This document shows, piece by piece, positions 1 to 6,440 of a stretch of DNA of 10,525 nucleotides. Origin of the DNA: Chloroflexota bacterium (GTDB taxonomy: Bacteria; Chloroflexota; Anaerolineae; UBA1429); assembly GCA_012513725.1 (NCBI GenBank), contig JAAZBQ010000493.1, forward strand, positions 1 to 10,525, in the 5' to 3' direction. The notes below the pieces were generated by a model. The model did no database searches. It was not told the DNA's origin and saw only the letters and a program-made list of their open reading frames with translations. The stretch's first letter is position 1; each line of letters starts with the position of its first letter. A program made the translations under genes and the position numbers.

Positions 1-687
1 CGGCAGGACGTCCTCATCGGCGTAGGCGACGGTGGCGTTGCGGTCGCCGACGCGGGCCACGGTGACGGGGTGGCTCGGCGAAAAGACGGTCTTCAGCGGC
101 GCGTGCGCGGCGATCTCGACCGTCACGTGGACGCTCTCCAAGGGCTTGGACGAGAACTTTTCCGTGCTCAGCGGGTACACATAGCGCACCAGGCCGCGGT
201 CGGCGGAAAGCACCTCGGAGTACTCGATCTCGATGCGTTTTTCGCCAAACGCCGGGATGGGGTACACCCGGGCGCGAAAGGCGTTCTGGCCGACGTATTC
301 GAGGAGCGCCGGATCCTGCCGGCGGCGGACGATGTCCTTGTAGATCTCCTCGGCCTCGTCGGCCTCCAGGATGCGGCCCTCGACCGGCTGGCCGTCGGCC
401 CACATGGCGAACCGGTTTATCGAGGCCCCCGCCGGGAGGGGAAAGACATAGTCGCCCTCCAGTTCATAGCCCGATTCGTTCAGGAAGACCTGGTCCACGT
501 GGGTGGTGGCCACCTGCCCGTCGATCTCGACGGTGACGTGGTGATACTTGATGGCCAGGCTACGCAGGGGCATGGTGGGCCAGGTGGGGGGCGGATGGGG
601 AATAATGATGCCGTCGGCCGCGGCCGGCGCGGCCAGCAGCCCCACCAGTGCCAGCGTCCACAGGACGGCGAACAGACTCCTCCGCAT
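1..687 (-). CDS. Secreted VIT-domain protein, N-terminal part (cut by window edge)
   Basis: The reading frame opens at ATG 687-685 and stays open for 229 codons to base 1, so the C-terminus lies outside the window. Residues 1-25 form a typical signal peptide: MRRS, a hydrophobic core (LFAVLWTLALVGLLAA) and an APAAA-type cleavage region. Residues about 41-170 look like a VIT (vault/inter-alpha-trypsin) domain: repeated beta-strands, the stretch YVFPLPAGASINRF at 80-93, a region around EEIYKDIVRRRQDPALLEY at 113-131, and VYPIPAFGEKRIEIEYSEVL at 141-160. In known proteins a VIT domain is usually followed by a von Willebrand A domain; that part would be off-window and is not seen. A Shine-Dalgarno stretch (GGAGAGGAG) sits just upstream of the ATG. 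The gene is divergent from the PIG-L operon. The protein is probably exported and surface or extracellular; its molecular role is unknown. Confidence 0.85.
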   Translation of the reverse strand, partial: MRRSLFAVLWTLALVGLLAAPAAADGIIIPHPPPTWPTMPLRSLAIKYHHVTVEIDGQVATTHVDQVFLNESGYELEGDYVFPLPAGASINRFAMWADGQPVEGRILEADEAEEIYKDIVRRRQDPALLEYVGQNAFRARVYPIPAFGEKRIEIEYSEVLSADRGLVRYVYPLSTEKFSSKPLESVHVTVEIAAHAPLKTVFSPSHPVTVARVGDRNATVAYADEDVLP

Positions 688-782
688 GGTGCGCTCCTCT
701 CCGGGGCCAACCGCGGCCCCTGTACATGGGACGCTGCGACGCCGCGTGGGGTTCCCACTCTTCGCGGCCCACGGATCGCTCT

Positions 783-811
783 TTGCCCGCCCCTGGGCGC
801 GATGCTATACT
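783..811 (+). promoter_or_regulatory. Promoter of the PIG-L operon, probably leaderless
   Basis: TTGCCC (783-788) and TATACT (806-811) are separated by exactly 17 bp, a good housekeeping-sigma match. The ATG of the downstream gene begins at 819, only 7 nt after the -10 box, so the expected transcription start is at or within a base or two of the start codon. No Shine-Dalgarno sequence precedes that ATG. A leaderless mRNA is the simplest reading. Confidence 0.7.
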
Positions 812-818
812 CCCCCGC

Positions 819-1628
819 ATGAAGCCGTACGACTGCCTCTACCTGGCCCCTCATCTGGACGACGTGGTGCTCTCCTGCGGGGGCACCATCCATCGCCGTG
901 CCCGCGAGGGCGAGCGGGCGCTGGTCATCACCCTGTTCGCCGGCTCTCCGACCGAAGACGCCAACACCGCCTTTAGCCGCGAGCTGAAGGAACGCTGGGG
1001 AGCCGTCGAGGATCCCGTCGGCGTGCGCCGGCGAGAGGACATGGACGCCGTCACGCGCGTCGGGGCGGACGCCGCCCATCTCGAGTTCCTGGACTGCGTG
1101 TACCGCCGGGGACCGCGCTCCGGCGCCGACCTGTACCCCGCGGTGGAGCACATCTTTGGCGAGATACACCCCGAGGAGGGGTTCTTTCACGAGGAACTCC
1201 TCGCCGCGCTGAGGCCGTTCCTCGCGGCCAGCCCCCGGGCGACGGTGTACGCACCACTCACCGTGGGCCACCACGTCGATCATCTGGTTACCATGCGCGC
1301 GGTGCGCACCCTGCACGACGCGGGCCGCCGGGTGCGGTTCTACGAGGACTATCCCTACGCCGTGCAGCCTGACGAGGTGGAGCGCGCCCTCGCCCCGCTG
1401 CGCGAGGGCGACGTCGAGTGGCTCAAGTGCTGCCGCTGCTTTGGCCCCGAGGACCTAGACGCCAAGGCCGACGCGATCTCTTGCTACCGCTCGCAGATCA
1501 GCACCTTTTGGCAGAGCCTGTCCGAGATGCGCCGAGACATCGAGACCTATGCCCGCACGGTGGGCGACGGGGAACTCGGCGAGGCGTTCTGGCGGATCGT
1601 GCGCCCCGACCCGGGAGACGGCCGATGA
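819..1628 (+). CDS. PIG-L/LmbE family zinc deacetylase
   Basis: This 269-residue protein belongs to the PIG-L/LmbE superfamily, whose members hydrolyse N-acetyl groups from sugars and related small molecules (for example MshB, BshB and GlcNAc-PI deacetylase) using a metal ion. The N-terminal motif APHLDDVVLSCGG (residues 10-22) supplies zinc ligands His12 and Asp15 with the catalytic Asp14; GHHVDH (150-155) supplies the later zinc histidine, probably His155. The stretch YEDYPYA (175-181) is common in bacterial members. Start 819 is chosen because the family motif sits about ten residues from the N-terminus and because a promoter abuts this ATG; the frame is open further upstream but that extension resembles nothing. 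No signal peptide is visible, so it is cytoplasmic. Its stop overlaps the next start (ATGA). The true substrate cannot be read from sequence; the operon has no glycosyltransferase that would indicate mycothiol or bacillithiol synthesis. Confidence 0.88.
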   Translation: MKPYDCLYLAPHLDDVVLSCGGTIHRRAREGERALVITLFAGSPTEDANTAFSRELKERWGAVEDPVGVRRREDMDAVTRVGADAAHLEFLDCVYRRGPRSGADLYPAVEHIFGEIHPEEGFFHEELLAALRPFLAASPRATVYAPLTVGHHVDHLVTMRAVRTLHDAGRRVRFYEDYPYAVQPDEVERALAPLREGDVEWLKCCRCFGPEDLDAKADAISCYRSQISTFWQSLSEMRRDIETYARTVGDGELGEAFWRIVRPDPGDGR

Positions 1629-2311
1629 CCATCCTCACCCGAGCCGCCTACCTGCTCCTCGTGCTGGCCATCCCGGCGGCGCTGGTGCTCGCCCCGATGT
1701 ACCTGTTCATCACCCCGGGGTTCATCCGCCACGAGTACGGGCTGCCGGGCTTTCCCGGCTCCGTGCGGTTCGACGCCGCCGAGCGCATCGAGATCTCGGA
1801 CGCCATCCTCCACTATGTCCGGGGCCGCATCACGCGCGAGCAACTGGCAGCCGTGGAGACCGCCGAGGGGGAGCCGGCGTTGAACGCCCGCGAGGTGGAC
1901 CACCTGGCGGACGTCCGCATAGTGATGGACAGGCTGTTCCTCGTCCAGGGGGTGGCGACCCTCGCGGCGCTGGTGGCGATTGCCTGGCTCGTCCTGCGCC
2001 GGCAGGTCCTCGACCTCGCGGCGGGGCTGCGGCACGGGGTGATCCTGGCGGCCGGACTCATCGTGGTGGTGGTAGGGTACTCTCTGCTCGACTTTGGCGC
2101 CTTTTTCACCGCGTTTCACAACCTGTTCTTTCCCCCGGGCACGTGGACGTTCGAGTTCACCGACACGCTGATCCAGCTCTACCCCCTGCCCTTGTGGATG
2201 GACGCCGTCTGGAAGATCGGCGTGGTGGTGGCCATCGAGTTGGCCGCAGTCTATGCCCTGGGCGCGTACCTCCGCCGGAGCACCCCGCCCGTGCCGGACG
2301 CCGAGCGATGA
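1625..2311 (+). CDS. DUF1461/TIGR01906 membrane protein, related to lipoprotein transacylase Lit
   Basis: This is a 228-residue integral membrane protein with four predicted helices (about 8-28, 104-124, 136-156 and 194-214) and a long loop between helices 1 and 2. The signature FTAFHNLFFPPGTWTF (161-176), followed by DTLIQLYPLPLWMD (180-193), and the loop motif REVDHLADVR (89-98), identify the DUF1461/TIGR01906 family. From established knowledge, characterised family members in Enterococcus and Bacillus are Lit, which moves an acyl chain within lipoproteins to give the lyso-form and needs two conserved histidines; His93 and His165 here sit in the equivalent-looking motifs. Whether this protein has Lit activity is inference. 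The ATG overlaps the stop of the deacetylase gene (ATGA) and is preceded by GGGAG at 1613-1617. Its own stop overlaps the HD gene start in the same way. The second and third helices flank a short basic turn (LRRQVLDLAAGLRHG). Confidence 0.82.
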   Translation: MTILTRAAYLLLVLAIPAALVLAPMYLFITPGFIRHEYGLPGFPGSVRFDAAERIEISDAILHYVRGRITREQLAAVETAEGEPALNAREVDHLADVRIVMDRLFLVQGVATLAALVAIAWLVLRRQVLDLAAGLRHGVILAAGLIVVVVGYSLLDFGAFFTAFHNLFFPPGTWTFEFTDTLIQLYPLPLWMDAVWKIGVVVAIELAAVYALGAYLRRSTPPVPDAER

Positions 2312-2946
2312 TCGCGGTCGACGCAGCGCGCCGGCATTATGTCGATACGGATTCGGCCCACGGGTTCGACCACGTCCTCCGCGTGTGGCGACTCGCCGAG
2401 CGCATCGGCCGCGCCGAGGGCGCTGACCTGGAGATCCTGCGGGCGGCGGCGCTCCTCCACGACGTGGCCCGTCCCGAGGAGGCGCGTACCGGCGTGGACC
2501 ATGCCCAAGCCTCCGCACGTCGCGCGGAGGAAATCCTGTCCGGGGCTCCTGCGGAGCAGGTGGCCCGGGTGGCGCAGGCCATCGGCGAACACCGCTTTCG
2601 CGGCGCCGTGCGGCCCACGACCATCGAGGGGCGGGCGCTGTTCGATGCGGACAAGCTGGATGCCATCGGCGCCATCGGCGTGGCCCGGGCCTATGCCGTG
2701 GCCGGGGCCCGGCGGCAGCGCGTGTGGGCCGACGTGGACGCCGCCTATGCCGAGCGCGCGCCGGTTCTCGGCCGCGACGACCTGGCCAGCGACGAGCACA
2801 CCCCGGTGCACGAGTACCTGTTCAAGCTAGTGAGGCTACGGGACTTGATGCAGACGGACACGGGGCAGAGGATGGCGGACCATCGCCACCGGGTGATGGT
2901 GGCGTTCTTTGAGGAACTCGACCGCGAGGTGCGAGGCGCGCGCTAG
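2308..2946 (+). CDS. HD-domain metal-dependent phosphohydrolase (YedJ-like)
   Basis: The 212-residue protein has the full HD-superfamily pattern: HGFDH at 18-22, the hallmark LLHDVARPEE at 49-58 (His51-Asp52), GEHRF at 93-97, and the second metal Asp in LFDADKLDAIGAIGVARAY at 111-129. This arrangement, including the DADKLDAIG block, is that of the YedJ/COG1418-like branch of small stand-alone HD hydrolases, which act on phosphate esters or nucleotides; the substrate is usually unknown. It is the last gene of the operon, with its ATG overlapping the DUF1461 stop (ATGA) and no convincing Shine-Dalgarno sequence, so it probably depends on translational coupling. The C-terminal part (about 160-205) is helical and carries SDEHTPVHEYLF and several histidines (DHRHRV). 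No membrane segment or signal is present, so it is cytoplasmic. Confidence 0.85.
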   Translation: MIAVDAARRHYVDTDSAHGFDHVLRVWRLAERIGRAEGADLEILRAAALLHDVARPEEARTGVDHAQASARRAEEILSGAPAEQVARVAQAIGEHRFRGAVRPTTIEGRALFDADKLDAIGAIGVARAYAVAGARRQRVWADVDAAYAERAPVLGRDDLASDEHTPVHEYLFKLVRLRDLMQTDTGQRMADHRHRVMVAFFEELDREVRGAR

Positions 2947-2984
2947 AGGGATCGCCCGGCCCGCGCGCCGCAGAGGCGGCGGTG

Positions 2985-3009
2985 GGCTCGGCGGAGCGTG
3001 CGCCGAGCC
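2985..3009. terminator. Possible bidirectional hairpin between convergent genes
   Basis: The arms GGCTCGGCG (2985-2993) and CGCCGAGCC (3001-3009) pair perfectly over 9 bp around a 7-nt loop. It lies in the 66-bp gap between the stop of the HD gene and the stop of the convergent Rrf2 gene. No U-run follows on either strand, so intrinsic termination is plausible but not proven. Confidence 0.45.
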
Positions 3010-3012
3010 GCC

Positions 3013-3456
3013 CTACACCTGCTCCCCGACCCGGGCGCGACTCGTCTGCTCCACCTGCACCAACGCCTCGAACGACGTCTCCCGCAGGATGTCACGGGTG
3101 GCATCCGTGATCCGGGCCCACACCTGCCGCACCGGGCAAGTGCTGTGGAACTGGCAGTCGCTGTACTCCTCGTCCTCCACACAGGTAACCGGCGCCAGGG
3201 GCCCCTCCAGGGCCACGACGACCTCTTCCATGTGGATGTGCGCGGGGGGGCGCGCCAGCATGTGCCCTCCCTTGGGGCCGCGCCGGCTGCGAATGAGCCC
3301 CGCCTTGCGCAGGGTGATGAGCAACTGGTACAAATAGTTCTCGGGGATGGCACGGGCCTCGGCGATCTGGGCGCTCTGGACGTACCCTTCGCCGTAGCGC
3401 AGGGATAGCTCGATCATCGCACGAATGCCGTACTCCCCTTTGGTGGATATCTTCAT
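3013..3456 (-). CDS. Rrf2-family transcriptional regulator with three-cysteine cluster motif
   Basis: This is a 147-residue Rrf2-family winged-helix regulator, typical in length. The N-terminus MKISTKGEYGIRAMIEL, the recognition region IPENYLYQLLITLRKAGLIRSRRG (37-60) and the wing PKGGHMLARP (61-70) are family hallmarks. Three cysteines follow at 92, 101 and 107 (C-x8-C-x5-C), in the place where IscR, NsrR and RirA bind an Fe-S cluster; CymR-type members lack them. The protein is therefore likely to sense Fe-S status, iron, oxygen or nitric oxide, although the first spacing is longer than in IscR. It has its own strong promoter (3505-3533) and a possible operator in the leader (3477-3496), suggesting autoregulation. 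Only a weak Shine-Dalgarno stretch precedes the ATG. The target genes cannot be read from the window. Confidence 0.9.
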   Translation of the reverse strand: MKISTKGEYGIRAMIELSLRYGEGYVQSAQIAEARAIPENYLYQLLITLRKAGLIRSRRGPKGGHMLARPPAHIHMEEVVVALEGPLAPVTCVEDEEYSDCQFHSTCPVRQVWARITDATRDILRETSFEALVQVEQTSRARVGEQV

Positions 3457-3476
3457 GGCCTGCCCCCGGGTTGCTG

Positions 3477-3496
3477 ACTGGAATTTCCTATCAAGT
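3477..3496 (-). promoter_or_regulatory. Candidate Rrf2 operator in the leader of the Rrf2 gene
   Basis: On the minus strand this 20-mer has arms ACTTGA and TCCAGT matching at 5 of 6 positions around an 8-bp centre, and is 13/20 A+T in a GC-rich region. It lies just downstream of the predicted transcription start (about 3498), where a bound repressor would block transcription. Rrf2 proteins bind AT-rich dyads of about this size. The assignment to this regulator is inference. Confidence 0.4.
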
Positions 3497-3504
3497 TAGT
3501 CGTG

Positions 3505-3533
3505 ATTGTAGCATAGGGCGCGGGTCCGGTCAA
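3505..3533 (-). promoter_or_regulatory. Promoter of the Rrf2 gene
   Basis: Read on the minus strand, TTGACC (3533-3528) and TACAAT (3510-3505) are separated by 17 bp, close to the housekeeping consensus and the best promoter in the window. The expected start is near 3498, giving a leader of about 40 nt before the ATG at 3456. It lies in the 108-bp gap after the 7TM-PAS gene, so the Rrf2 gene is at least partly transcribed on its own. Confidence 0.75.
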
Positions 3534-3564
3534 AGCGTGTACGCCCCCGCACCCCGGGGAGACC

Positions 3565-4863
3565 TCAGCGCGGGGCTTCTGGACGCCGGGCGGAGCCGTC
3601 GCCCTCTACCAGTTCGGGGTAGATCTGACGCAGGCAGTCGGGGCAGATGCCGTGGGTGAACTCGGCGCCCGAATGCTGAGAGATGTACTCTTCCAGGCGG
3701 GTCCAGTAGCCGCCGTCGTTGCGGATGCGCTTGCAGTGGGCACAGATGGGCAAGAGCCCCCCGAGGGTGTGCACCTCGGCCAGGGCCTGCTGCAGTTCGA
3801 GGATCAGGGCCTCCCGCTCTCGCTGGGCGCGCTGGCGTTCGGTGACATCGTTGATGGTAACCACCTCCCCGCCAACGCGCCCCGACCGATCGCGGAGCGG
3901 AGCGCGTTGCACCTCCAGATAGGTGGGGCCCTCCTCTCCCCGGGCGCCGAGATGCAGAGACCCATCGTCCGGGCCCTCGTCGAGCGCCGGGCGCACGGTG
4001 TGCGCGAGCAGCATCTCATCGAGGGATTGCCCCAAGGCCGCGGAACGATGGAGACCGAGCAAGGCGGCCGCGGCAGGGTTCATGTCCACCAGGCGCCCGC
4101 GCGCATCCGCCACCAGCAGGCCGGAGCGCAGCTCCTCGATGACCGCATTCCGTGCGGCCGGCACCAGGTCCAGGAGGCCAAAGCGAAAGAGCGCCCAGGC
4201 GCAGAGAAAGCCCGACACCGTCATCACCACCGGGGTGGGGTCCAGGCGGGTCCAGGCGGCCGGCGCCACCAGGTAGACGACGCTGGCGATCCAGGGCAGC
4301 GCACACGCCCAGAGCACCAGGTGCCGCTGGCCGCGATACAGCGTCAGGTGCCCGGGCAGCCCCCGCACCAGCGCCACCGATCCCACCAGCAGGGCGCCAT
4401 ACGAGTAGGCAATGTGCACCCACAGCCAGGGGCCATAGACCTTGCTGATGACCTGAAGCGAGCCGACGGCCACGAGCCCCACCTCGCGACGCATCAGACC
4501 ATGGAGCGGGTTGGTCCACTGCAGGAGAAGGGTGGTCGCCGGCACGATGCACAGGAACAGCGCCTGCCGCCGCGTGGGGAAACGGCCGTCGCTCGAGTAG
4601 CGGAGGGCGTAGAACATCCACGCCGAGGGCGCCGAGGCAATCCCCACGTACTGGACGTTCAGCCAGGCGACTTTGGCCGGGAGGTTGGGGGCCATGATCT
4701 CGCCGATGTACGCCACACACCAGATGCCACAGGCGACCCATAGGGCGGCCATCTCACGGGATCCGGGCGCCTTGACACGGCGCCCCATGTAGGCGGCCAG
4801 GCCCGCCGCCAGGGCTGCCGACAGGAGCAGGCACCCGATAAAGAAGAAGAGAGGGACCTCCAT
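3565..4863 (-). CDS. 7TM receptor with PAS domain and C-terminal LPIC cysteine module, no kinase domain
   Basis: The 432-residue protein begins with seven predicted membrane helices (about residues 3-25, 38-57, 68-88, 101-116, 145-167, 182-201 and 210-228) resembling the 7TM sensor region of certain histidine kinases (HisKA_7TM), including the segment WTNPLHGLM at 116-124. A PAS domain follows (about 240-345; VIEELRSGLLVADARGRLVDMNPAA, then GEVVTINDVTERQ), and a coiled coil at about 342-366. Instead of HisKA/HATPase domains the protein ends with LPICAHCKRIRNDGGYW (371-387) and HGICPDCLRQIYPEL (404-418). This cysteine module (Cys374, 377, 407, 410) recurs at the ends of PAS, GAF and receiver proteins and may bind metal; I know no established function for it. 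The ATG is preceded by TGAGGT about 8 nt upstream. It is probably a membrane receptor whose output is not phosphotransfer by itself. It lies upstream of the Rrf2 gene, on the same strand. Confidence 0.85.
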   Translation of the reverse strand: MEVPLFFFIGCLLLSAALAAGLAAYMGRRVKAPGSREMAALWVACGIWCVAYIGEIMAPNLPAKVAWLNVQYVGIASAPSAWMFYALRYSSDGRFPTRRQALFLCIVPATTLLLQWTNPLHGLMRREVGLVAVGSLQVISKVYGPWLWVHIAYSYGALLVGSVALVRGLPGHLTLYRGQRHLVLWACALPWIASVVYLVAPAAWTRLDPTPVVMTVSGFLCAWALFRFGLLDLVPAARNAVIEELRSGLLVADARGRLVDMNPAAAALLGLHRSAALGQSLDEMLLAHTVRPALDEGPDDGSLHLGARGEEGPTYLEVQRAPLRDRSGRVGGEVVTINDVTERQRAQREREALILELQQALAEVHTLGGLLPICAHCKRIRNDGGYWTRLEEYISQHSGAEFTHGICPDCLRQIYPELVEGDGSARRPEAPR

Positions 4864-4919
4864 GCCAAGACCTCACGGCGCACCAAGCGGGTGGACGGTG
4901 TGGGAGCGCGTCGGCCCCG

Positions 4920-4948
4920 ATTATAGGCGTTTCGCGCCGACACACGAA
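4920..4948 (-). promoter_or_regulatory. Possible promoter of the 7TM-PAS gene
   Basis: A perfect TATAAT lies on the minus strand at 4925-4920, about 56 nt upstream of the ATG at 4863. The hexamer 17 bp further upstream is TTCGTG, a poor -35 match, so the call rests mainly on the -10 box. Confidence 0.45.
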
Positions 4949-4987
4949 CGGCGACACCCGCCCCGTGCGCCTGTCGCGGCGCCGGCG

Positions 4988-5016
4988 TTGCGCCGGACGG
5001 CCCGCCGTGGTAAGAT
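4988..5016 (+). promoter_or_regulatory. Promoter of the ttcA-like gene, probably leaderless
   Basis: TTGCGC (4988-4993) and TAAGAT (5011-5016) are 17 bp apart. The start codon at 5026 is only 9 nt beyond the -10 box, and the intervening bases contain no Shine-Dalgarno sequence. The architecture mirrors that of the PIG-L operon promoter. Confidence 0.65.
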
Positions 5017-5025
5017 CACTCACCC

Positions 5026-5820
5026 ATGAACGGCGACACGCTTCCGACCGATCCTGCCCGCGCCGACCGACTGGCGTATTACATGCTCAAGACGCTGAAC
5101 AGGGCCGTCCGCGAGCACGGGTTGCTGCGATCCGGCGACCGGGTACTGGTGGCGGTCTCCGGCGGCAAGGACAGCCTGACGTTGCTGGACCTGCTACACC
5201 GGCGCAGGCGGCAGGCGCCGGAGCATTACAGCCTGGCGGCCGGGCACATTCAGAGCGACTACCATTGCGGTCGCGCCGTCCCGCAGGAGTGGCTGGCCGC
5301 CTGGTGCGCGGATCGCGACATCCCGCTGGAGGTGGCCCGCATCGAGGTGGCCGAGGAGCTGGCTCGCACGGGGGCCAACCCCTGCTTTCGGTGTGCGTGG
5401 CATCGGCGCAGGGCGCTCTTTGAGATAGCCGAGCGCCTGGGGTGCTGCACCGTCGCCTATGGGCACCACGCCGACGACCGGGCCGAGACGGCGCTGATGA
5501 ACCTGATCTACTCGGCCGCTTTCCGCGGCATGGCCGTCCGCCGCACCTTTTTCGACGGCGCGTTCACCGTCATCCGGCCGCTGGCCTATGTGGAGGAGCG
5601 CGACATCGTCCCGTTCGCGCGGGCTAGCGGCTATCCACTCGCGGGAGAGCCGTGCCCAGCAGGGGCGAACACCAAGCGCGTCGTGGCCCGTGCGCTCCTG
5701 CAGCAGGCAGAGCGGGCCCACCGGGGATCCCGGCGCAGCATCCTCGCCGCCCTGGCCAAGGTGGAGCCCATCCAACCAGACAACGTGGCAAGCGCCAAGG
5801 AGGAACCCGATCGTGGCTGA
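5026..5820 (+). CDS. ttcA: TtcA-family tRNA thiolation enzyme (PP-loop ATPase)
   Basis: The 264-residue protein is a PP-loop ATP pyrophosphatase of the TtcA branch, which in E. coli makes 2-thiocytidine at tRNA position 32 with an Fe-S cluster. The PP-loop is VAVSGGKDSLTLL (42-54). The cluster-type cysteines are C120-x2-C123 (NPCFRCAWHRRRALF) and a third in GEPCPAG (Cys210), matching the three-cysteine arrangement of TtcA. GHHADDRAETALMNL (146-160) is the usual TtcA/TilS signature. Its length is a little below that of E. coli TtcA (about 310). Start 5026 is the only ATG compatible with the upstream promoter. The gene overlaps the following COG1751 gene by 8 nt. Because TtcA-like proteins diversify (TtuA/Ncs6 relatives modify other positions), the exact tRNA site is not certain; TtuA-type paired CxxC zinc fingers at both ends are absent, favouring TtcA. 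Confidence 0.82.
   Translation: MNGDTLPTDPARADRLAYYMLKTLNRAVREHGLLRSGDRVLVAVSGGKDSLTLLDLLHRRRRQAPEHYSLAAGHIQSDYHCGRAVPQEWLAAWCADRDIPLEVARIEVAEELARTGANPCFRCAWHRRRALFEIAERLGCCTVAYGHHADDRAETALMNLIYSAAFRGMAVRRTFFDGAFTVIRPLAYVEERDIVPFARASGYPLAGEPCPAGANTKRVVARALLQQAERAHRGSRRSILAALAKVEPIQPDNVASAKEEPDRG
5797..5803 (+). promoter_or_regulatory. Shine-Dalgarno site that fixes a GTG start
   Basis: AAGGAGG is a full anti-16S match, 9 nt before GTG 5813. It lies inside the end of the ttcA-like gene and decides the start of the downstream gene, which has no ATG in a suitable place. Confidence 0.75.
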
Positions 5821-6400
5821 GCGACAGGCCGTCTGCACGTATTTCAGCGATACGGGAGCGAGCAACACCGAGCGTTGCCTGGCGCTGGCGCGAGAACGCG
5901 CCGACGAGTTGGGCATTCAGCACATCGTGGTGGCCAGCACCTCCGGGCAGTCGGGGCTGCACGCAACGGAGCACATGCGCGGCCTGCACCTCGTGGTGGT
6001 GAGCCACTCGTCCGGATTCCGGGGGCCGAACATCGAGGAGTTCCAGCCCGAACTGCGCCGCGCCATCGAGGAGGCCGGCGCCCGCGTGCTCACCACCCAG
6101 CACGCTTTCGGCGGCGTGGGCCGCGCCATCCGCCGCAAAGTGGGCACCTATCAGATCGATGAGGTGATGGCCTTTGTGCTGCGCACGTTCTGCGACGGGG
6201 TCAAGGTGGCCTGCGAGATCACCCTGATGGCCGCCGACGCGGGGCTGATTCCCGCCAGCCGCGAGGTGATCGCCATCGGCGGAACGGGGCAGGGCCTGGA
6301 TAGCGCCCTGGTGTTGCGCTCGGCGAACAGCCAGGACTATTTCGACCTCCGGGTGCTGGAGGTCATCTGCAAGCCCCGCTGCGGCGGCCGGGCCGGCTGA
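5813..6400 (+). CDS. COG1751 conserved protein (pyruvate kinase C-terminal-like fold)
   Basis: The 195-residue protein starts at GTG 5813, backed by a strong Shine-Dalgarno site. It matches the conserved COG1751 family, often annotated as pyruvate kinase alpha/beta-domain protein and known mostly from archaea and deep-branching bacteria. Recognisable blocks are YFSDTGASNTERCLALA (10-26), IVVASTSGQSGLHA (38-51), VVVSHSSGFRGPN (61-73), TQHAFGGVGRAIRRK (95-109), CEITLMAADAGLIPA (134-148) and EVIAIGGTGQGLDSALVLRSA (151-171), ending in VICKPR (184-189). The glycine- and serine-rich loops look like a nucleotide or phosphate site; I recall that a structural-genomics member was crystallised with a flavin, but the function is not established. 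It is not a pyruvate kinase: the catalytic barrel is absent. The 8-nt overlap with the ttcA-like gene implies co-translation. It is likely cytoplasmic. Confidence 0.85.
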   Translation: MAERQAVCTYFSDTGASNTERCLALARERADELGIQHIVVASTSGQSGLHATEHMRGLHLVVVSHSSGFRGPNIEEFQPELRRAIEEAGARVLTTQHAFGGVGRAIRRKVGTYQIDEVMAFVLRTFCDGVKVACEITLMAADAGLIPASREVIAIGGTGQGLDSALVLRSANSQDYFDLRVLEVICKPRCGGRAG

Positions 6401-6440
6401 TCGGTCCCCGCGCCGGGCCGGCCGGCTTGCCTCACCACGA

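Noticed and set aside
70..822. A 250-codon plus-strand frame over the left end
   Set aside because: It is antisense to the VIT-domain gene, which has a signal peptide, a ribosome site and family motifs.
3013..4863. The 7TM-PAS gene and Rrf2 gene as one signalling operon
   Set aside because: A strong promoter sits in the 108-bp gap, so a functional link is not needed; read-through cannot be excluded but is not shown.
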